From contig NZ_BMVL01000001.1 in assembly GCF_014650695.1 (NCBI RefSeq), positions 735,075 to 799,074 on the forward strand: a DNA stretch of 64,000 bases, read 5' to 3'. This document shows, in pieces, positions 25,092-34,622 of the stretch (positions within the stretch are counted from its first letter, which is position 1; every line of letters begins with the position of its first letter). A model generated the notes under the pieces. It saw nothing but the letters and a program-made list of their open reading frames with translations, made no database searches and was not told where the DNA came from. The position numbers were made by a program, and so were the translations under genes. This stretch comes from Streptomyces avidinii (lineage in GTDB: Bacteria; Actinomycetota; Actinomycetes; Streptomycetales; Streptomycetaceae).

Positions 25092-26435
25092 ATGCCCAGA
25101 ACCGGACGAACCGGACGCCTGACCACCGCAACCGCCCTCCTCGCGGCGATATCCGCCCTCGCCACGGCCTGTGCCGGCCAGAGCGCGGACACCGCCTCCG
25201 ACGACCCGAAGGCGGACGTCACCCTCAACTTCTGGCACGGCTGGTCCGCGCCGAGCGAGGCCAAGGCGATCGAGGACAACATCGCCCGGTTCGAGAAGGC
25301 GCACCCGAACATCAAGGTCAAGGTCACCGGCAACATGACCGACGACAAGATCAACCAGGCTCTGCGCGCGGGCGGGGACAAGGCCCCCGACGTGGTCTCC
25401 TCCTTCACCACCGACAGCGTGGGCAAGTTCTGCAACTCCCGCGCCTTCGCCGACCTGAACCCCTTCCTGAAGAAGTCCGGGGTGGACAAGACGAAGGTCT
25501 TCCCCAAGACCCTGCTGGACTACACGGAGTTCAACGGCAACCAGTGCACGCTGCCGCTGCTGCACGACGCGTACGGCCTCGTCTACAACAAGACCGCCTT
25601 CGCGGCCGCCGGCATCACCGAACCCCCGAAGACGTGGAGCCAGTTCACCGAAGTCGCACAGAGGCTCACCAAACCCAAGGGCGACTCGTACGAGCAGGTC
25701 GGCCTGATGCCCACCTTCCACGGCTACGAGACGAAGCCGACGCGGCTCGCGGCGCAGTGGGGCGCCACGTACTTCGGCGCCGACGGCAAGTCCAACCTGG
25801 CCGGTGACCCGGCCTTCGCCAAGATGCTGACCGCGCAGAAGGACCTCGTGGACAAGCTCGGCGGCTACGAGAAGCTGGAGCGTTTCCGCAACACCTTCGG
25901 GGACGAGTGGAGCTCCGAACACCCCTTCCACACCGGCCAGGTGGCCATGCAGATCGACGGCGAGTGGCGTGCCCCGATGGCGAAGGAGGCCGGCGTCACC
26001 TTCGAGATCGGCACCGCCCCGCTGCCCGTCCCCGACGAGCAGGCCGCCGACTACGGCAAGGGCTACCTCTCCGGCACGATCATGGGCATCGCCGCGGGCA
26101 GCAAGAAGCAGAACGCCGCCTGGGAGCTGGTCAAGTACATGACCACCGACACCGAGGCGGTGGTGGCCTTCGCCAACGCCATCCACAACGTGCCGTCCAC
26201 GCTCGCCGCCCTGGAGTCCCCGGACCTCCGGGTGACCCCGGAGTTCAAGACCTTCCTCGACATCGCCCGGCACCCGAAGTCGAGCACCACCCCGGCCCAG
26301 GCCGACGGCGGCACCTACCAGCTGACCTTCGAGGACTTCGCGTACGGGGTCGAGAAGGGCGACGTGGCCGACATCCCGGCCGGTCTCGCCAGGACCGACC
26401 AGCAGATCGACACGGACATCGCGAAGGCGAAGTAG
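25092..26435 (+). CDS. csnE: Extracellular oligosaccharide-binding lipoprotein (ABC transporter)
   Basis: 447 residues from ATG 25092. A signal sequence ends ISALATACAG, a somewhat non-standard lipobox with Cys as probable lipid site. The mature protein is a family 1 sugar-binding protein: VTLNFWHGWSAPSEAKAIED, then AHPNIKVKVTGN, and GQVAMQIDGEWRAPM near the middle. By gene order it is CsnE, the receptor for glucosamine (chitosan) oligomers. It delivers them to CsnF/CsnG. There is a 125-base gap with the 9-base repeat between it and csnR, and no own promoter is obvious. Confidence 0.88.
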   Translation: MPRTGRTGRLTTATALLAAISALATACAGQSADTASDDPKADVTLNFWHGWSAPSEAKAIEDNIARFEKAHPNIKVKVTGNMTDDKINQALRAGGDKAPDVVSSFTTDSVGKFCNSRAFADLNPFLKKSGVDKTKVFPKTLLDYTEFNGNQCTLPLLHDAYGLVYNKTAFAAAGITEPPKTWSQFTEVAQRLTKPKGDSYEQVGLMPTFHGYETKPTRLAAQWGATYFGADGKSNLAGDPAFAKMLTAQKDLVDKLGGYEKLERFRNTFGDEWSSEHPFHTGQVAMQIDGEWRAPMAKEAGVTFEIGTAPLPVPDEQAADYGKGYLSGTIMGIAAGSKKQNAAWELVKYMTTDTEAVVAFANAIHNVPSTLAALESPDLRVTPEFKTFLDIARHPKSSTTPAQADGGTYQLTFEDFAYGVEKGDVADIPAGLARTDQQIDTDIAKAK

Positions 26436-26439
26436 CCCG

Positions 26440-27387
26440 ATGCCCGACGTCCCCCGCCCCCTGCGGTCGAAGCAGCGGCGCTCCGCCCTGCGGACCGCGG
26501 CCTTCATGTCCCCCTGGCTGATCGGCTTCTCGGTCTTCTTCGTCTACCCGCTGCTGTCCACCCTGTACTTCTCCTTCACCCGGTACGACGGCTTCCGGCA
26601 GCCCGCCTTCAACGGCCTGGACAACTGGAGCTACGTCTTCTCGGACTATCCGCTGTTCTGGCCGGCGATGCGCAACACGCTGTGGCTGGTCCTGGTGATG
26701 GTGACCTGCCGGGTCGCCTTCGGCCTCGGCATCGGCCTGCTCATCACGAAGATCAAGACGGCGACCGGGGTCTTCCGGACCCTGTTCTACCTGCCCTACC
26801 TGGCCCCTCCGGTCGCCGCGACCCTGGCCTTCGTCTTCCTGCTGAACCCCGGCACCGGCCCCGTCAACACCCTGCTGGACGCGGTGGGGCTGCCCACCCC
26901 CGGCTGGTTCACCGACGCCGACTGGTCCAAGCCGGCACTGACCGCCCTCGCACTGTGGGGGGTGGGCGACCTGATGGTCATCTTCATGGCCGCGCTGCTC
27001 GACGTACCGAAGGAGCAGTACGAGGCCGCCGAGCTGGACGGGGCCGGTGCCTGGGCGCGGTTCCGGCACATCACCCTGCCCAACATCTCGCCGATCATCA
27101 TGTTCGCGGTGGTCACCGGGGTCATCCAGGCCATGCAGTACTACGCCCAGCCGCTGGTGGCGGGGAAGGTCGCGGCCGGGGTGATCGGCGGCTCGGGCCA
27201 GCAGTTCGAGCCGGGCTACCCCGACAAGTCCACCCTGACCCTGCCGCAGCTCGTCTACAACCTCGGGTTCCAGCGCTTCGACTACGGCACCGCGTGTGTC
27301 GTCGCGCTCGTCCTGTTCGCCCTCTCCATGGCCTTCACCGCGCTCCTGATGCGGCGCCGTGGCGGTCTGATCGGAGCAGGTGAGTGA
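26440..27387 (+). CDS. csnF: ABC sugar permease, MalF type
   Basis: 315 residues, six membrane helices. It starts 4 bases after the csnE stop. The binding-protein-dependent transport loop EAAELDGAGAWARFRHITLPN (EAA motif) docks the ATPase. The second permease overlaps its stop by four bases. It forms the membrane channel with CsnG for glucosamine oligosaccharides. No ATPase gene is in the cluster; streptomycetes commonly use the shared ATPase MsiK, which is inferred here. Confidence 0.9.
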   Translation: MPDVPRPLRSKQRRSALRTAAFMSPWLIGFSVFFVYPLLSTLYFSFTRYDGFRQPAFNGLDNWSYVFSDYPLFWPAMRNTLWLVLVMVTCRVAFGLGIGLLITKIKTATGVFRTLFYLPYLAPPVAATLAFVFLLNPGTGPVNTLLDAVGLPTPGWFTDADWSKPALTALALWGVGDLMVIFMAALLDVPKEQYEAAELDGAGAWARFRHITLPNISPIIMFAVVTGVIQAMQYYAQPLVAGKVAAGVIGGSGQQFEPGYPDKSTLTLPQLVYNLGFQRFDYGTACVVALVLFALSMAFTALLMRRRGGLIGAGE

Positions 27388-28265
27388 GTACGCGCACGCA
27401 CAGCGGCGGCAACGGTGACAACGGCAGCGGCCGGAGATCCTCCCGGGCGGTACTGCACTGGGTCGGGGTGCACTCGCTCGGCGTGGCCGCCGCCCTGTTC
27501 TTCGTCCTCCCCTTCGTCTTCCTCCTCCTCACCTCCCTGATGGGCGACCGGCAGGCGCTGACCCGCGACCTGTGGCCCCACACCTGGGAATGGGGCAACT
27601 ACGCGAAGGTCTGGCACACCCCGGGCTTCCTGACCTGGTGGCGCAACACGCTCCTGTACGCGGGACTCGGCACCCTGTTGACCGTGGTCTCCTCCGTGCC
27701 CGTCGCGTACGCGCTCGCCAAATTCCGCTTCCGCGGCCGGCGGCTCTCGCTGCTGCTCGTGATCGCCATGATGATGCTGCCGCCGCAGGTGGTGGTCATC
27801 CCCATGTACCTCTTCTGGGCCAAGCAGCTCGACCTGTCCGGCACCCTGTGGCCGCTGATCGTCCCCATGGCCTTCGGCGACGCCTTCTCCATCTTCCTGC
27901 TCCGCCAGTTCCTCCTGACCATCCCCGACGAGTACCTGGACGCGGCCCGCGTCGACGGCTGCGGCGAGGTGCGCACCCTGCTGCGCGTGGTCCTGCCGAT
28001 GGCCCGGCCCGGAATCGCCGCCGTCGCGCTCTTCCAGTTCTTCTCCGCCTGGAACGACTACTTCGGCCCGCAGATCTACGCCTCCGACAACCCGGCCGCC
28101 TGGACCCTCAGTTACGGACTGGAGTCCTTCAAGGGGGCGCACCACACCAACTGGAACCTGACCATGGCCGCGACCGTACTGGTCATGGCACCGGTGATCG
28201 TCCTCTTCTTCTTCGCCCAGAAGGCGTTCGTCGAGGGAGTCACCCTGACCGGCGTGAAAGGCTGA
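27384..28265 (+). CDS. csnG: ABC sugar permease, MalG type
   Basis: 293 residues from GTG 27384, which shares four bases (GTGA) with the end of csnF, indicating translational coupling. It has six helices. The EAA loop reads YLDAARVDGCGEVRTLLRVVLP. It pairs with CsnF. The next gene begins 5 bases after its stop, so the whole set is one transcript. Confidence 0.9.
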   Translation: MSTRTHSGGNGDNGSGRRSSRAVLHWVGVHSLGVAAALFFVLPFVFLLLTSLMGDRQALTRDLWPHTWEWGNYAKVWHTPGFLTWWRNTLLYAGLGTLLTVVSSVPVAYALAKFRFRGRRLSLLLVIAMMMLPPQVVVIPMYLFWAKQLDLSGTLWPLIVPMAFGDAFSIFLLRQFLLTIPDEYLDAARVDGCGEVRTLLRVVLPMARPGIAAVALFQFFSAWNDYFGPQIYASDNPAAWTLSYGLESFKGAHHTNWNLTMAATVLVMAPVIVLFFFAQKAFVEGVTLTGVKG

Positions 28266-28270
28266 CGACG

Positions 28271-29536
28271 ATGAAACTCGCAGTGGTGGGCGGCGGTTCC
28301 ACCTATACCCCCGAACTGATCGACGGCTTCGCACGGCTGCGCGACACCCTGCCCGTCAGCGAGCTCGTACTGATCGACCCGGCCGCCGAACGCCTGGAGC
28401 TGATCGGCGGCCTGGCCCGGCGGATCTTCGCCCGCCAGGGCCACCCGGGCCGTATCACCACCACCTCCGACCTCGACGCGGGCATCGCCGGGGCGGACGC
28501 GGTCCTGCTCCAGCTGCGCATCGGCGGGCAGGCCGCCCGGCTCCAGGACGAGACCTGGCCGCTGGAGTGCGGCTGCGTCGGGCAGGAGACCACGGGGGCG
28601 GGCGGGCTCGCCAAGGCGCTGCGCACCGTCCCGGTGGTCCTCGACATCGCCGACCGGGTCCGGCGGACGAACCCGGACGCGTGGATCATCGACTTCACCA
28701 ACCCGGTCGGGATCGTCACCCGGGCCCTCCTGCAGGCCGGGCACAAGGCCGTGGGGCTGTGCAACGTCGCCATCGGCCTCCAGCGGAAGTTCGCGGCGCT
28801 GCTGGACCTGGCGCCGGCCGACATCCACCTGGACCACGTCGGCCTCAACCACCTCACCTGGGAGCTGGGCGTACGCCGGGGCGGCCCGGACGGCGAGGAC
28901 CTGCTGGCGACCCTGCTCGCCGCGCACGGCGAGGCCGTCGCCTCGGACCTGCGGCTGCCCCGCGCGGTGCTGGACCGGCTCGGCGTCGTGCCCTCGTACT
29001 ACCTGCGCTACTTCTACGCCCACGACGAGGTCGTCCGGGAGCTCGGGACCAAGCCCTCGCGGGCGGCCGAGGTCGCCGCGATGGAACGTGAACTCCTCGC
29101 CCTGTACGGGGACCCCGCGCTCGACGAGAAGCCAGCGCTGCTGGCGAAGCGGGGCGGCGCCTTCTACTCCGAGGCGGCCGTGGACCTGGCCGCCTCGCTG
29201 CTGGGCGACGGCGGCCCGGCCGTGCAGGTGGTCAACACGTACAACAACGGCACCCTGCCCTTCCTGCCGGACGACGCGGTGATCGAGGTGCAGGCCCGCG
29301 TCGACGGCTCCGGCGCGGCTCCGCTGGCGGTGCCGCGGCTGGACCCGCTCTTCGCCGGGCTGATCTCGCACGTGAGCGCGTACGAGGACCTCGCGCTGGA
29401 CGCGGCGCTGCGCGGCGGGCGCGAGCGGGTGTTCAAGGCACTGCTGGCGCACCCGCTGGTCGGGCAGTTCGAGCTGGCCGAGGGGCTGACCGACCGGCTG
29501 CTCGCCCACAACAAGGAGCACCTGCCATGGGCGTGA
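28271..29536 (+). CDS. csnH: GH4 family 6-phospho-beta-glycosidase
   Basis: 421 residues. The NAD-binding opening MKLAVVGGGSTYTPELIDG, the metal region LCNVAIGLQ, DFTNPVGIVT and the NHLTW motif are all GH4 signatures. GH4 enzymes use NAD+ and a divalent metal to cleave phosphorylated disaccharides by transient oxidation. Here the substrate is probably phosphorylated chitobiose-like or glucosamine oligomers made by the adjacent kinase. The stop overlaps the next gene by ten bases. Confidence 0.9.
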   Translation: MKLAVVGGGSTYTPELIDGFARLRDTLPVSELVLIDPAAERLELIGGLARRIFARQGHPGRITTTSDLDAGIAGADAVLLQLRIGGQAARLQDETWPLECGCVGQETTGAGGLAKALRTVPVVLDIADRVRRTNPDAWIIDFTNPVGIVTRALLQAGHKAVGLCNVAIGLQRKFAALLDLAPADIHLDHVGLNHLTWELGVRRGGPDGEDLLATLLAAHGEAVASDLRLPRAVLDRLGVVPSYYLRYFYAHDEVVRELGTKPSRAAEVAAMERELLALYGDPALDEKPALLAKRGGAFYSEAAVDLAASLLGDGGPAVQVVNTYNNGTLPFLPDDAVIEVQARVDGSGAAPLAVPRLDPLFAGLISHVSAYEDLALDAALRGGRERVFKALLAHPLVGQFELAEGLTDRLLAHNKEHLPWA

Positions 29537-30516
29537 CCCTCCCCTCGGTGCTGGCCATCGACGCGGGCAACAGCAAGACGGACGTGGCGCTCCTCGCCCC
29601 GGACGGCTCGGTGCTGTGCTCCGGCCGGGCCGGGGGCTTCCAGCCGCCGCGGACGGGGGTGGCCGCGGCCGTCGACGTGCTCGCCGAGGCGATGTCCGAC
29701 GCCGGACTGCGCACCGACCGCGCCGCCGGCCCGTGGGCCGAGCGGGTGTCGGCGTGCCTGGCCAACGCCGACTTCGCCGTGGAGGAGGAGGAGCTGGCGC
29801 GCGAGATCGAGGGCCGCAACTGGGGCCGGGCGACGGCCGTGCACAACGACACCTTCGCGCTGCTGCGCTCCGGGCTGCCGACGGGCGCCGACCCGTGCGG
29901 TGTCGCGGTGGTGTGCGGGGCGGGCATCAACTGCGTGGGGATGACCCCGGACGGGCGGACCGCACGCTTCCCCGCGATCGGCCGGATCTCCGGCGACTGG
30001 GGCGGCGGGGGCGGACTCGCCGAGGAGGCCCTGTGGTTCGCGGCCCGGGCCGAGGACGGCCGGGGCGGGCCGACGGAGCTGGCCCGGGCTCTGCCCGCGC
30101 ACCTCGGCCACGAATCCATGGCCTCGCTGATCGAGGCGATGCACCTGGGCCGGGTGCCGCACGGGCGGCGCCACGAGCTGACGCCGGTGCTGTTCGGTGT
30201 GGCGGCGGCCGGTGACCCGGTGGCGCTGTCGCTGGTGCACCGGCAGGCGGACGAGGTCGTGGCGATGGCCTCGGTGGCGCTGGACCGCCTGGGCCTGCTG
30301 GAGCAGGAGGTGCCGGTGGTGCTGGGCGGCAGTGTGCTGGCGGCCGGCCACCCGCAGCTCGACGACCGGATCGCGGCGGGCCTCGCCCGACGGGCCCCGC
30401 GCGCCCGGATCTCCGTGATCACGGCGCCGCCGGTGCTGGGCGCCGGACTGCTCGGCCTCGACGCGCTCGGGGCCCCGCACGGGGCGTACGAAAAACTCCG
30501 TGCCCATTTCGGGTGA
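29527..30516 (+). CDS. csnK: BadF/BadG-family sugar kinase (glucosamine/N-acetylglucosamine type)
   Basis: 329 residues. ATG 29527 has AAGGAG seven bases upstream and overlaps the end of csnH. The phosphate-1 loop of the actin-like ATPase fold is LAIDAGNSKTDVALL. Phosphate-2 and adenosine parts are GVAVVCGAGINCVGM and PVVLGGSVLAAG. The family includes N-acetylglucosamine kinases. It likely phosphorylates the imported amino sugar or oligomer before or after GH4 cleavage. It ends the csn operon; no strong terminator was seen after it. Confidence 0.87.
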   Translation: MGVTLPSVLAIDAGNSKTDVALLAPDGSVLCSGRAGGFQPPRTGVAAAVDVLAEAMSDAGLRTDRAAGPWAERVSACLANADFAVEEEELAREIEGRNWGRATAVHNDTFALLRSGLPTGADPCGVAVVCGAGINCVGMTPDGRTARFPAIGRISGDWGGGGGLAEEALWFAARAEDGRGGPTELARALPAHLGHESMASLIEAMHLGRVPHGRRHELTPVLFGVAAAGDPVALSLVHRQADEVVAMASVALDRLGLLEQEVPVVLGGSVLAAGHPQLDDRIAAGLARRAPRARISVITAPPVLGAGLLGLDALGAPHGAYEKLRAHFG

Positions 30517-30724
30517 ACCCGCCCCGGAAGTCATCCGGTCTGGAACCGTGGCGCACGTGCGGACGTATTGACGGTGAAGGGGCGACGAAAGGCACCCCCG
30601 GGGACGGATCGCCCCGGATCCAGCACCGGGTGCTGTGGTCGACCGGCACTACGGCCATACTGCTGCGCAGGGGGTACCTCCCAGCGTCGGCTGTGGGGAC
30701 GACAGGACCGAGGGGGAGGTCACG

Positions 30725-32131
30725 GTGGCGATCACATCACGCGCGCCCGCGCCCGGAGGCGGTGTTCCCGTGCCGCCCGCCGGGCCGTCGGCGCCACCGC
30801 CCGGCGGACCGCCTCGCGGCACCGCCTGGGCCGAGGGCGTCGAGCGGCTGCGCGAGGCGGCGACCACCGAGCCGGGCCGGCTGCGCATCATCGGCGCGGT
30901 ACTGGCCGCCCTGATCGTGCTGTTCGGCACGGTGAGCGTCTGGGAGATCTCCGACCGGGCCGCGGCCGCCGATGACGTGGTGGGCCGCAGCCAGCCGCTG
31001 AGCGCGGACGCGGCGAGCATCTACCGCTCCCTCGCGGACGCCGACACCACCTCCTCCAGCGGGTTCCTGCTGGGCGCCCAGGAGCCGCGCGAGGTCCGCC
31101 AGCGGTACGAGAAGGACATCGCCAACGCCTCCAGGCTGCTGGTGAGCGCGGCCGCCAACACCGGCGGCAACGAGGACTCCCGCAAGCAGATCACCCTGCT
31201 GAGCGAGCAGCTCCCGCGCTACACCGGCCTGATCGAGCAGGCCCGGGCCACCAACCGGCAGGGCCTGCCCCTGGGCGGCGCCTACCTGCGCTACGCCAAC
31301 GAGCAGATGACCACCCAACTGCTGCCCGCCGCGCAGCGGCTGTACGAGTCGGAGACCAAGCGGCTCTACGCGGACCACGACGACGCCCGGTCCTGGCCGC
31401 TGGCCTCGATCGGTCTGGGCCTGCTCGCGGTCGCCGCCCTGGTCTGGGCGCAGCGCCGCAACTACCGGCACACGAACCGGGTGCTCAACCACGGACTGGT
31501 GGCCGCGACGGCCGCGTCGGTGGTGGTCCTGCTGTGGCTGGCCGTGGGGCACACGGTGGCGCGGTCCTCGCTGAACGAGGCCCGGGTCGACGGGCAGGAG
31601 TCCATGAAGGTGCTCAACGACGCGCGGATCGCCTCCCTCCAGGCGCGGGCCGGTGAGAACCTGACCCTGATCGCGCGGGGCGCCGTACTGGCCGAGGACA
31701 AGAAGTCCGACAAGTACGACGTGGACTTCACGAACAACATGAAGCAGTTGGACGCCGGGCTGGCGACCGCGCTGCGGCTGGCCGACGACGAAGCCGGCCG
31801 GAGCCCCGTCGGCCGGGCCGCGGACGGCGTGGAGCAGTGGAAGCAGCGACACGCGGCGGCCCGGGAGGCGGACTTGAAGGGGGACTACGAGGCCGCGCTG
31901 CCCCAGGTCGTCGGGGACGACGAGCACAAGGAGAGCAGCGGCGCCGCCTTCGACACGGTGGACGCCTCCCTGGAGCAGGCCGTCGCCCACGAGCAGCGGG
32001 AATTCACCCGGGCGGCCGGCGACGGCCTCGGGGCGCTGAGCGGTCTGGTGACCGGTTCCGCGGCCCTGGTGGTCATCGGCGCGGCAGCGGCTCTGCTCGG
32101 CATCGGGCGCAGGCTTTCGGAGTACAGGTGA
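30725..32131 (+). CDS. GlnX-like four-helix membrane sensor partner
   Basis: 468 residues from GTG 30725, with GGGGGAGG upstream. A Pro-rich cytosolic tail (residues 1-35) precedes four membrane helices at about 53-74, 223-242, 256-276 and 437-459. Two alpha-helical regions of about 150 residues lie between helices 1-2 and 3-4, presumably outside the cell. This topology and its place before an amino-acid-binding protein and a PknG-type kinase match GlnX of mycobacteria, which couples extracellular GlnH to PknG. No enzyme motif is present. First gene of a seven-gene operon; the next start is five bases after its stop. Confidence 0.75.
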   Translation: MAITSRAPAPGGGVPVPPAGPSAPPPGGPPRGTAWAEGVERLREAATTEPGRLRIIGAVLAALIVLFGTVSVWEISDRAAAADDVVGRSQPLSADAASIYRSLADADTTSSSGFLLGAQEPREVRQRYEKDIANASRLLVSAAANTGGNEDSRKQITLLSEQLPRYTGLIEQARATNRQGLPLGGAYLRYANEQMTTQLLPAAQRLYESETKRLYADHDDARSWPLASIGLGLLAVAALVWAQRRNYRHTNRVLNHGLVAATAASVVVLLWLAVGHTVARSSLNEARVDGQESMKVLNDARIASLQARAGENLTLIARGAVLAEDKKSDKYDVDFTNNMKQLDAGLATALRLADDEAGRSPVGRAADGVEQWKQRHAAAREADLKGDYEAALPQVVGDDEHKESSGAAFDTVDASLEQAVAHEQREFTRAAGDGLGALSGLVTGSAALVVIGAAAALLGIGRRLSEYR

Positions 32132-32136
32132 GCGCG

Positions 32137-33225
32137 ATGCGGATACGAGCCGGGCGGGCCGCCGAAGGCCACGAGAACCACGCGGGCCCCGAGGGCCCGG
32201 AGGCGGCTCCGGTCGCCGTGTCCGGGATCCGCCGCGCGGCACGTCGGCTGCGCGGCTGGGGCGGGGTGAGCGCGATGGCCGTCGCCTGCGCGACGACCGC
32301 GGCCGTCGTCCTGCTGCCGCTGGCGCACGCGACGCCCGACACCGGCCGGCCGGTGGTCCGCCGGCCCGCGTCGATGGCGGCGGCCCCGGCCGCACCGTGG
32401 GTCCCCACCGACACCTGCCAGGACCCCGAGGCCAGCCTGCGCCCCGCCGAGGTGGACGGGGCGGCCATCGCGCGCATCAAGGCGGCGGGCAAGCTCGTCG
32501 CCGGCGTGGACCAGAACAGCTTCCGCTGGGGCTACCGCAACCAGACGGCCGAGGGCAGCCGCCTCGACGGCTTCGACATCGACCTGGTGAAGGCCATCGC
32601 CAAGGACATCCTGGGCGACGAGAACGCGGTCATCTACCGGGCCATCCCCACCAGTCAGCGCATCCCCGCCCTCCAGGAGGGGCGCGTCGACGTCGTCGTG
32701 CGGACCATGACCATCAACTGCAAGCGGCTGGAGGACGTCGCCTTCTCGACGGCCTACTTCGAGGCGGGTCAGCAGGTGCTGGCACCCAAGGGCTCGCCGA
32801 TCACCGGCTACGACGCCTCCCTGAAGGACCGGCGGATCTGCTTCGCGGCCGGTTCCACGGCGGAGGCGGCCCTGAAGGCCCAGTCGTACGGCTCGGTGCC
32901 GGTCACCGTCGCCAACCAGCTGGACTGCCTGGTCCGGCTCCAGCTGGGCGAGGTCGACGGCATCATCACGGACAACGCCCTCGCGGCCGGTCAGGCCGCC
33001 CAGGACCCCTCCGTTCAGCTGGTGGGCTCACCCTTCACCCGCGAGTTCTACGGGGTGGCGATGAACAAGGACGCCTCGGACCTGGTCCGCCGGGTCAACA
33101 AGGTGCTGGAGAACTACCGCGCGGGCGGCGGTGAGAGCCCGTGGATGAAGGCGTACCTCAAGCACCTGCAGCCCGTGCTGCCCGGTGTGACCGCGCCGCC
33201 CGCGCCCAAGTACCGGGACGGCTGA
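32137..33225 (+). CDS. GlnH-like amino-acid-binding protein (SBP family 3)
   Basis: 362 residues from ATG 32137. A cytosolic N-terminus of about 40 residues leads to a single hydrophobic segment VSAMAVACATTAAVVLLPLA; this may be an anchor or a signal peptide, with no classical lipobox. The binding domain starts GKLVAGVDQNSFRWGYRN and has the family 3 signature GFDIDLVKAIAKDIL, then TMTINCKRLEDVAFSTAYF. Homologues bind glutamate, glutamine or aspartate. No transporter permease or ATPase is nearby, so a sensor role, with the GlnX-like protein, is more likely than transport. In mycobacteria this pair sets PknG activity. Confidence 0.8.
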   Translation: MRIRAGRAAEGHENHAGPEGPEAAPVAVSGIRRAARRLRGWGGVSAMAVACATTAAVVLLPLAHATPDTGRPVVRRPASMAAAPAAPWVPTDTCQDPEASLRPAEVDGAAIARIKAAGKLVAGVDQNSFRWGYRNQTAEGSRLDGFDIDLVKAIAKDILGDENAVIYRAIPTSQRIPALQEGRVDVVVRTMTINCKRLEDVAFSTAYFEAGQQVLAPKGSPITGYDASLKDRRICFAAGSTAEAALKAQSYGSVPVTVANQLDCLVRLQLGEVDGIITDNALAAGQAAQDPSVQLVGSPFTREFYGVAMNKDASDLVRRVNKVLENYRAGGGESPWMKAYLKHLQPVLPGVTAPPAPKYRDG

Positions 33226-33230
33226 GGTCC

Positions 33231-34622
33231 GTGACGGTTTCGGACACGGGACCGGGCGCGGGGCAGGATACGAGGACGGACACGGAGGCGGCGGCGGAAG
33301 CGGAGGCACAGTCGGTGGAGGTGGGGTCTGCAGTGATGGACCGGGACGACGTCGACCGCGCCCTGGCCAGGCTGGGCGCGGAGCACGAGGCGGTCGAGAC
33401 CTCGCTGCTCGCCCTCCAGGACCACGCCGGGCGCCGGCTGCTGGAGGGCGCCGCGCTGACCGGAACCACCAAGGACCGGTGGACGGCCGCCGACGCGGAC
33501 ATCACCCGCCTGTGGACCTACTTCGACGCCTACAGCGGGGCCCTGACCGCCGCCCGGGAGGTACGGGAGCGGCGCCGCTGGCCCAACCGCGAGGACCTCA
33601 TCGAACTGACCGAGCGGCTGCGCGGACCCGGAGTGCTGATCGCCGGGGCCGCCGCCGAGGGCGTCGCGCTGGCGGAACGGCTCTCACTCGCCGAACTGGT
33701 GGCCCGGATGAACGGCCTGTACGCGCGCTCGCTCGACGTGGTGGTCGCCGCCGACGCCGTGTGGTCGGCGCTGCCCGCCCGGATCGACCTGCTCGCCGCC
33801 GAACTGCACCGCACCCGCTCGCTGGCGCACTCCGTGGGCGTGCGGCCGGGCGAGCACCCCTCCGGCGACGACCTGGAGGACATCACCGCCGAGCTGGCCG
33901 AGCTGCGCACGCAGGTGATCGCGGACCCGCTGGCCTTCTGGCTGCCGGCGGCGGGCAGCTCCGCGCCCGGCGGCGGCCGCCCGGACACCGGGCGCTACGA
34001 CCGGGCCGCGCTCGCGCTGGAGGACGTACGCCGCGAGGTCGAAGCGGTGCTGGACGTACGGCAGGACGCCGAGCAGCGGCTGATCGCCCTGCGGGACGTG
34101 CTTTCGCGGGCCGACCGGACCCTGGCGGAGGCCCGGACCGCGCGCGGCGAGGTGCTGGCGAAGATCGCCGCGTCCGAGGTGCCCGCGGTGAGCGGCCCGC
34201 CCACGGTGCTCCAGGAGCAGCTGGCGGCGGCGGCCGAGCACCGGCGCCAGGCGCGCTGGCACCGGCTCTCGCCGCTGCTGGAATCGCTGGAGGAGCGCGC
34301 CGGGGAGGAACTGCGGCGGGCGCGGGAATCGTTGACCGCGGTGACGGCGCCGCTGGCCGTACGGGCCGAGCTGCGCGGGCGCCTCGACGCGTACAAGGCG
34401 AAGGTGGCCCGCCACGGACTGGCGGAGGACCCCCTGCTCATCGAGCGGTACGACGCCGCCCGGCGGATGCTGTGGAGCGCGCCCTGCGACCTGCGGGCCG
34501 CCGAGCAGGCCGTCCTGCGCTACCAGCAGGCGACTGCGGAGTCCTTGCTGGCGCCCCAGGACCGGCCCGAGCAACGACACCAGGAACAGCGGCCCGACGG
34601 GCCGGGGGAGGAGGACGCATGA
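33231..34622 (+). CDS. Alpha-helical, coiled-coil-rich protein of unknown function
   Basis: 463 residues from GTG 33231. It is almost entirely charged helix rich in Ala, Leu, Glu and Arg (for example DVRREVEAVLDVRQDAEQRL), with predicted coiled coils over about residues 240-420 and a Glu/Gln-rich tail. There is no signal peptide and no catalytic motif. Its start is five bases after the GlnH-like gene and its stop overlaps the kinase start (ATGA), which points to a stoichiometric partner of the kinase, perhaps linking membrane sensor and kinase. The family was not recognised. Confidence 0.8.
   Translation: MTVSDTGPGAGQDTRTDTEAAAEAEAQSVEVGSAVMDRDDVDRALARLGAEHEAVETSLLALQDHAGRRLLEGAALTGTTKDRWTAADADITRLWTYFDAYSGALTAAREVRERRRWPNREDLIELTERLRGPGVLIAGAAAEGVALAERLSLAELVARMNGLYARSLDVVVAADAVWSALPARIDLLAAELHRTRSLAHSVGVRPGEHPSGDDLEDITAELAELRTQVIADPLAFWLPAAGSSAPGGGRPDTGRYDRAALALEDVRREVEAVLDVRQDAEQRLIALRDVLSRADRTLAEARTARGEVLAKIAASEVPAVSGPPTVLQEQLAAAAEHRRQARWHRLSPLLESLEERAGEELRRARESLTAVTAPLAVRAELRGRLDAYKAKVARHGLAEDPLLIERYDAARRMLWSAPCDLRAAEQAVLRYQQATAESLLAPQDRPEQRHQEQRPDGPGEEDA

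Noticed and set aside
30525..30545. DasR-type (dre) operator near the csn operon end
   Set aside because: The sequence CCGGTCTGGAACCG resembles only half of the known ACTGGTCTAGACCACT-like site, and the second half does not match.
32137..33225. GlnH-like protein as part of an amino-acid importer
   Set aside because: No permease or ATPase gene is adjacent, and it is embedded in a kinase operon, so a sensor role fits better.
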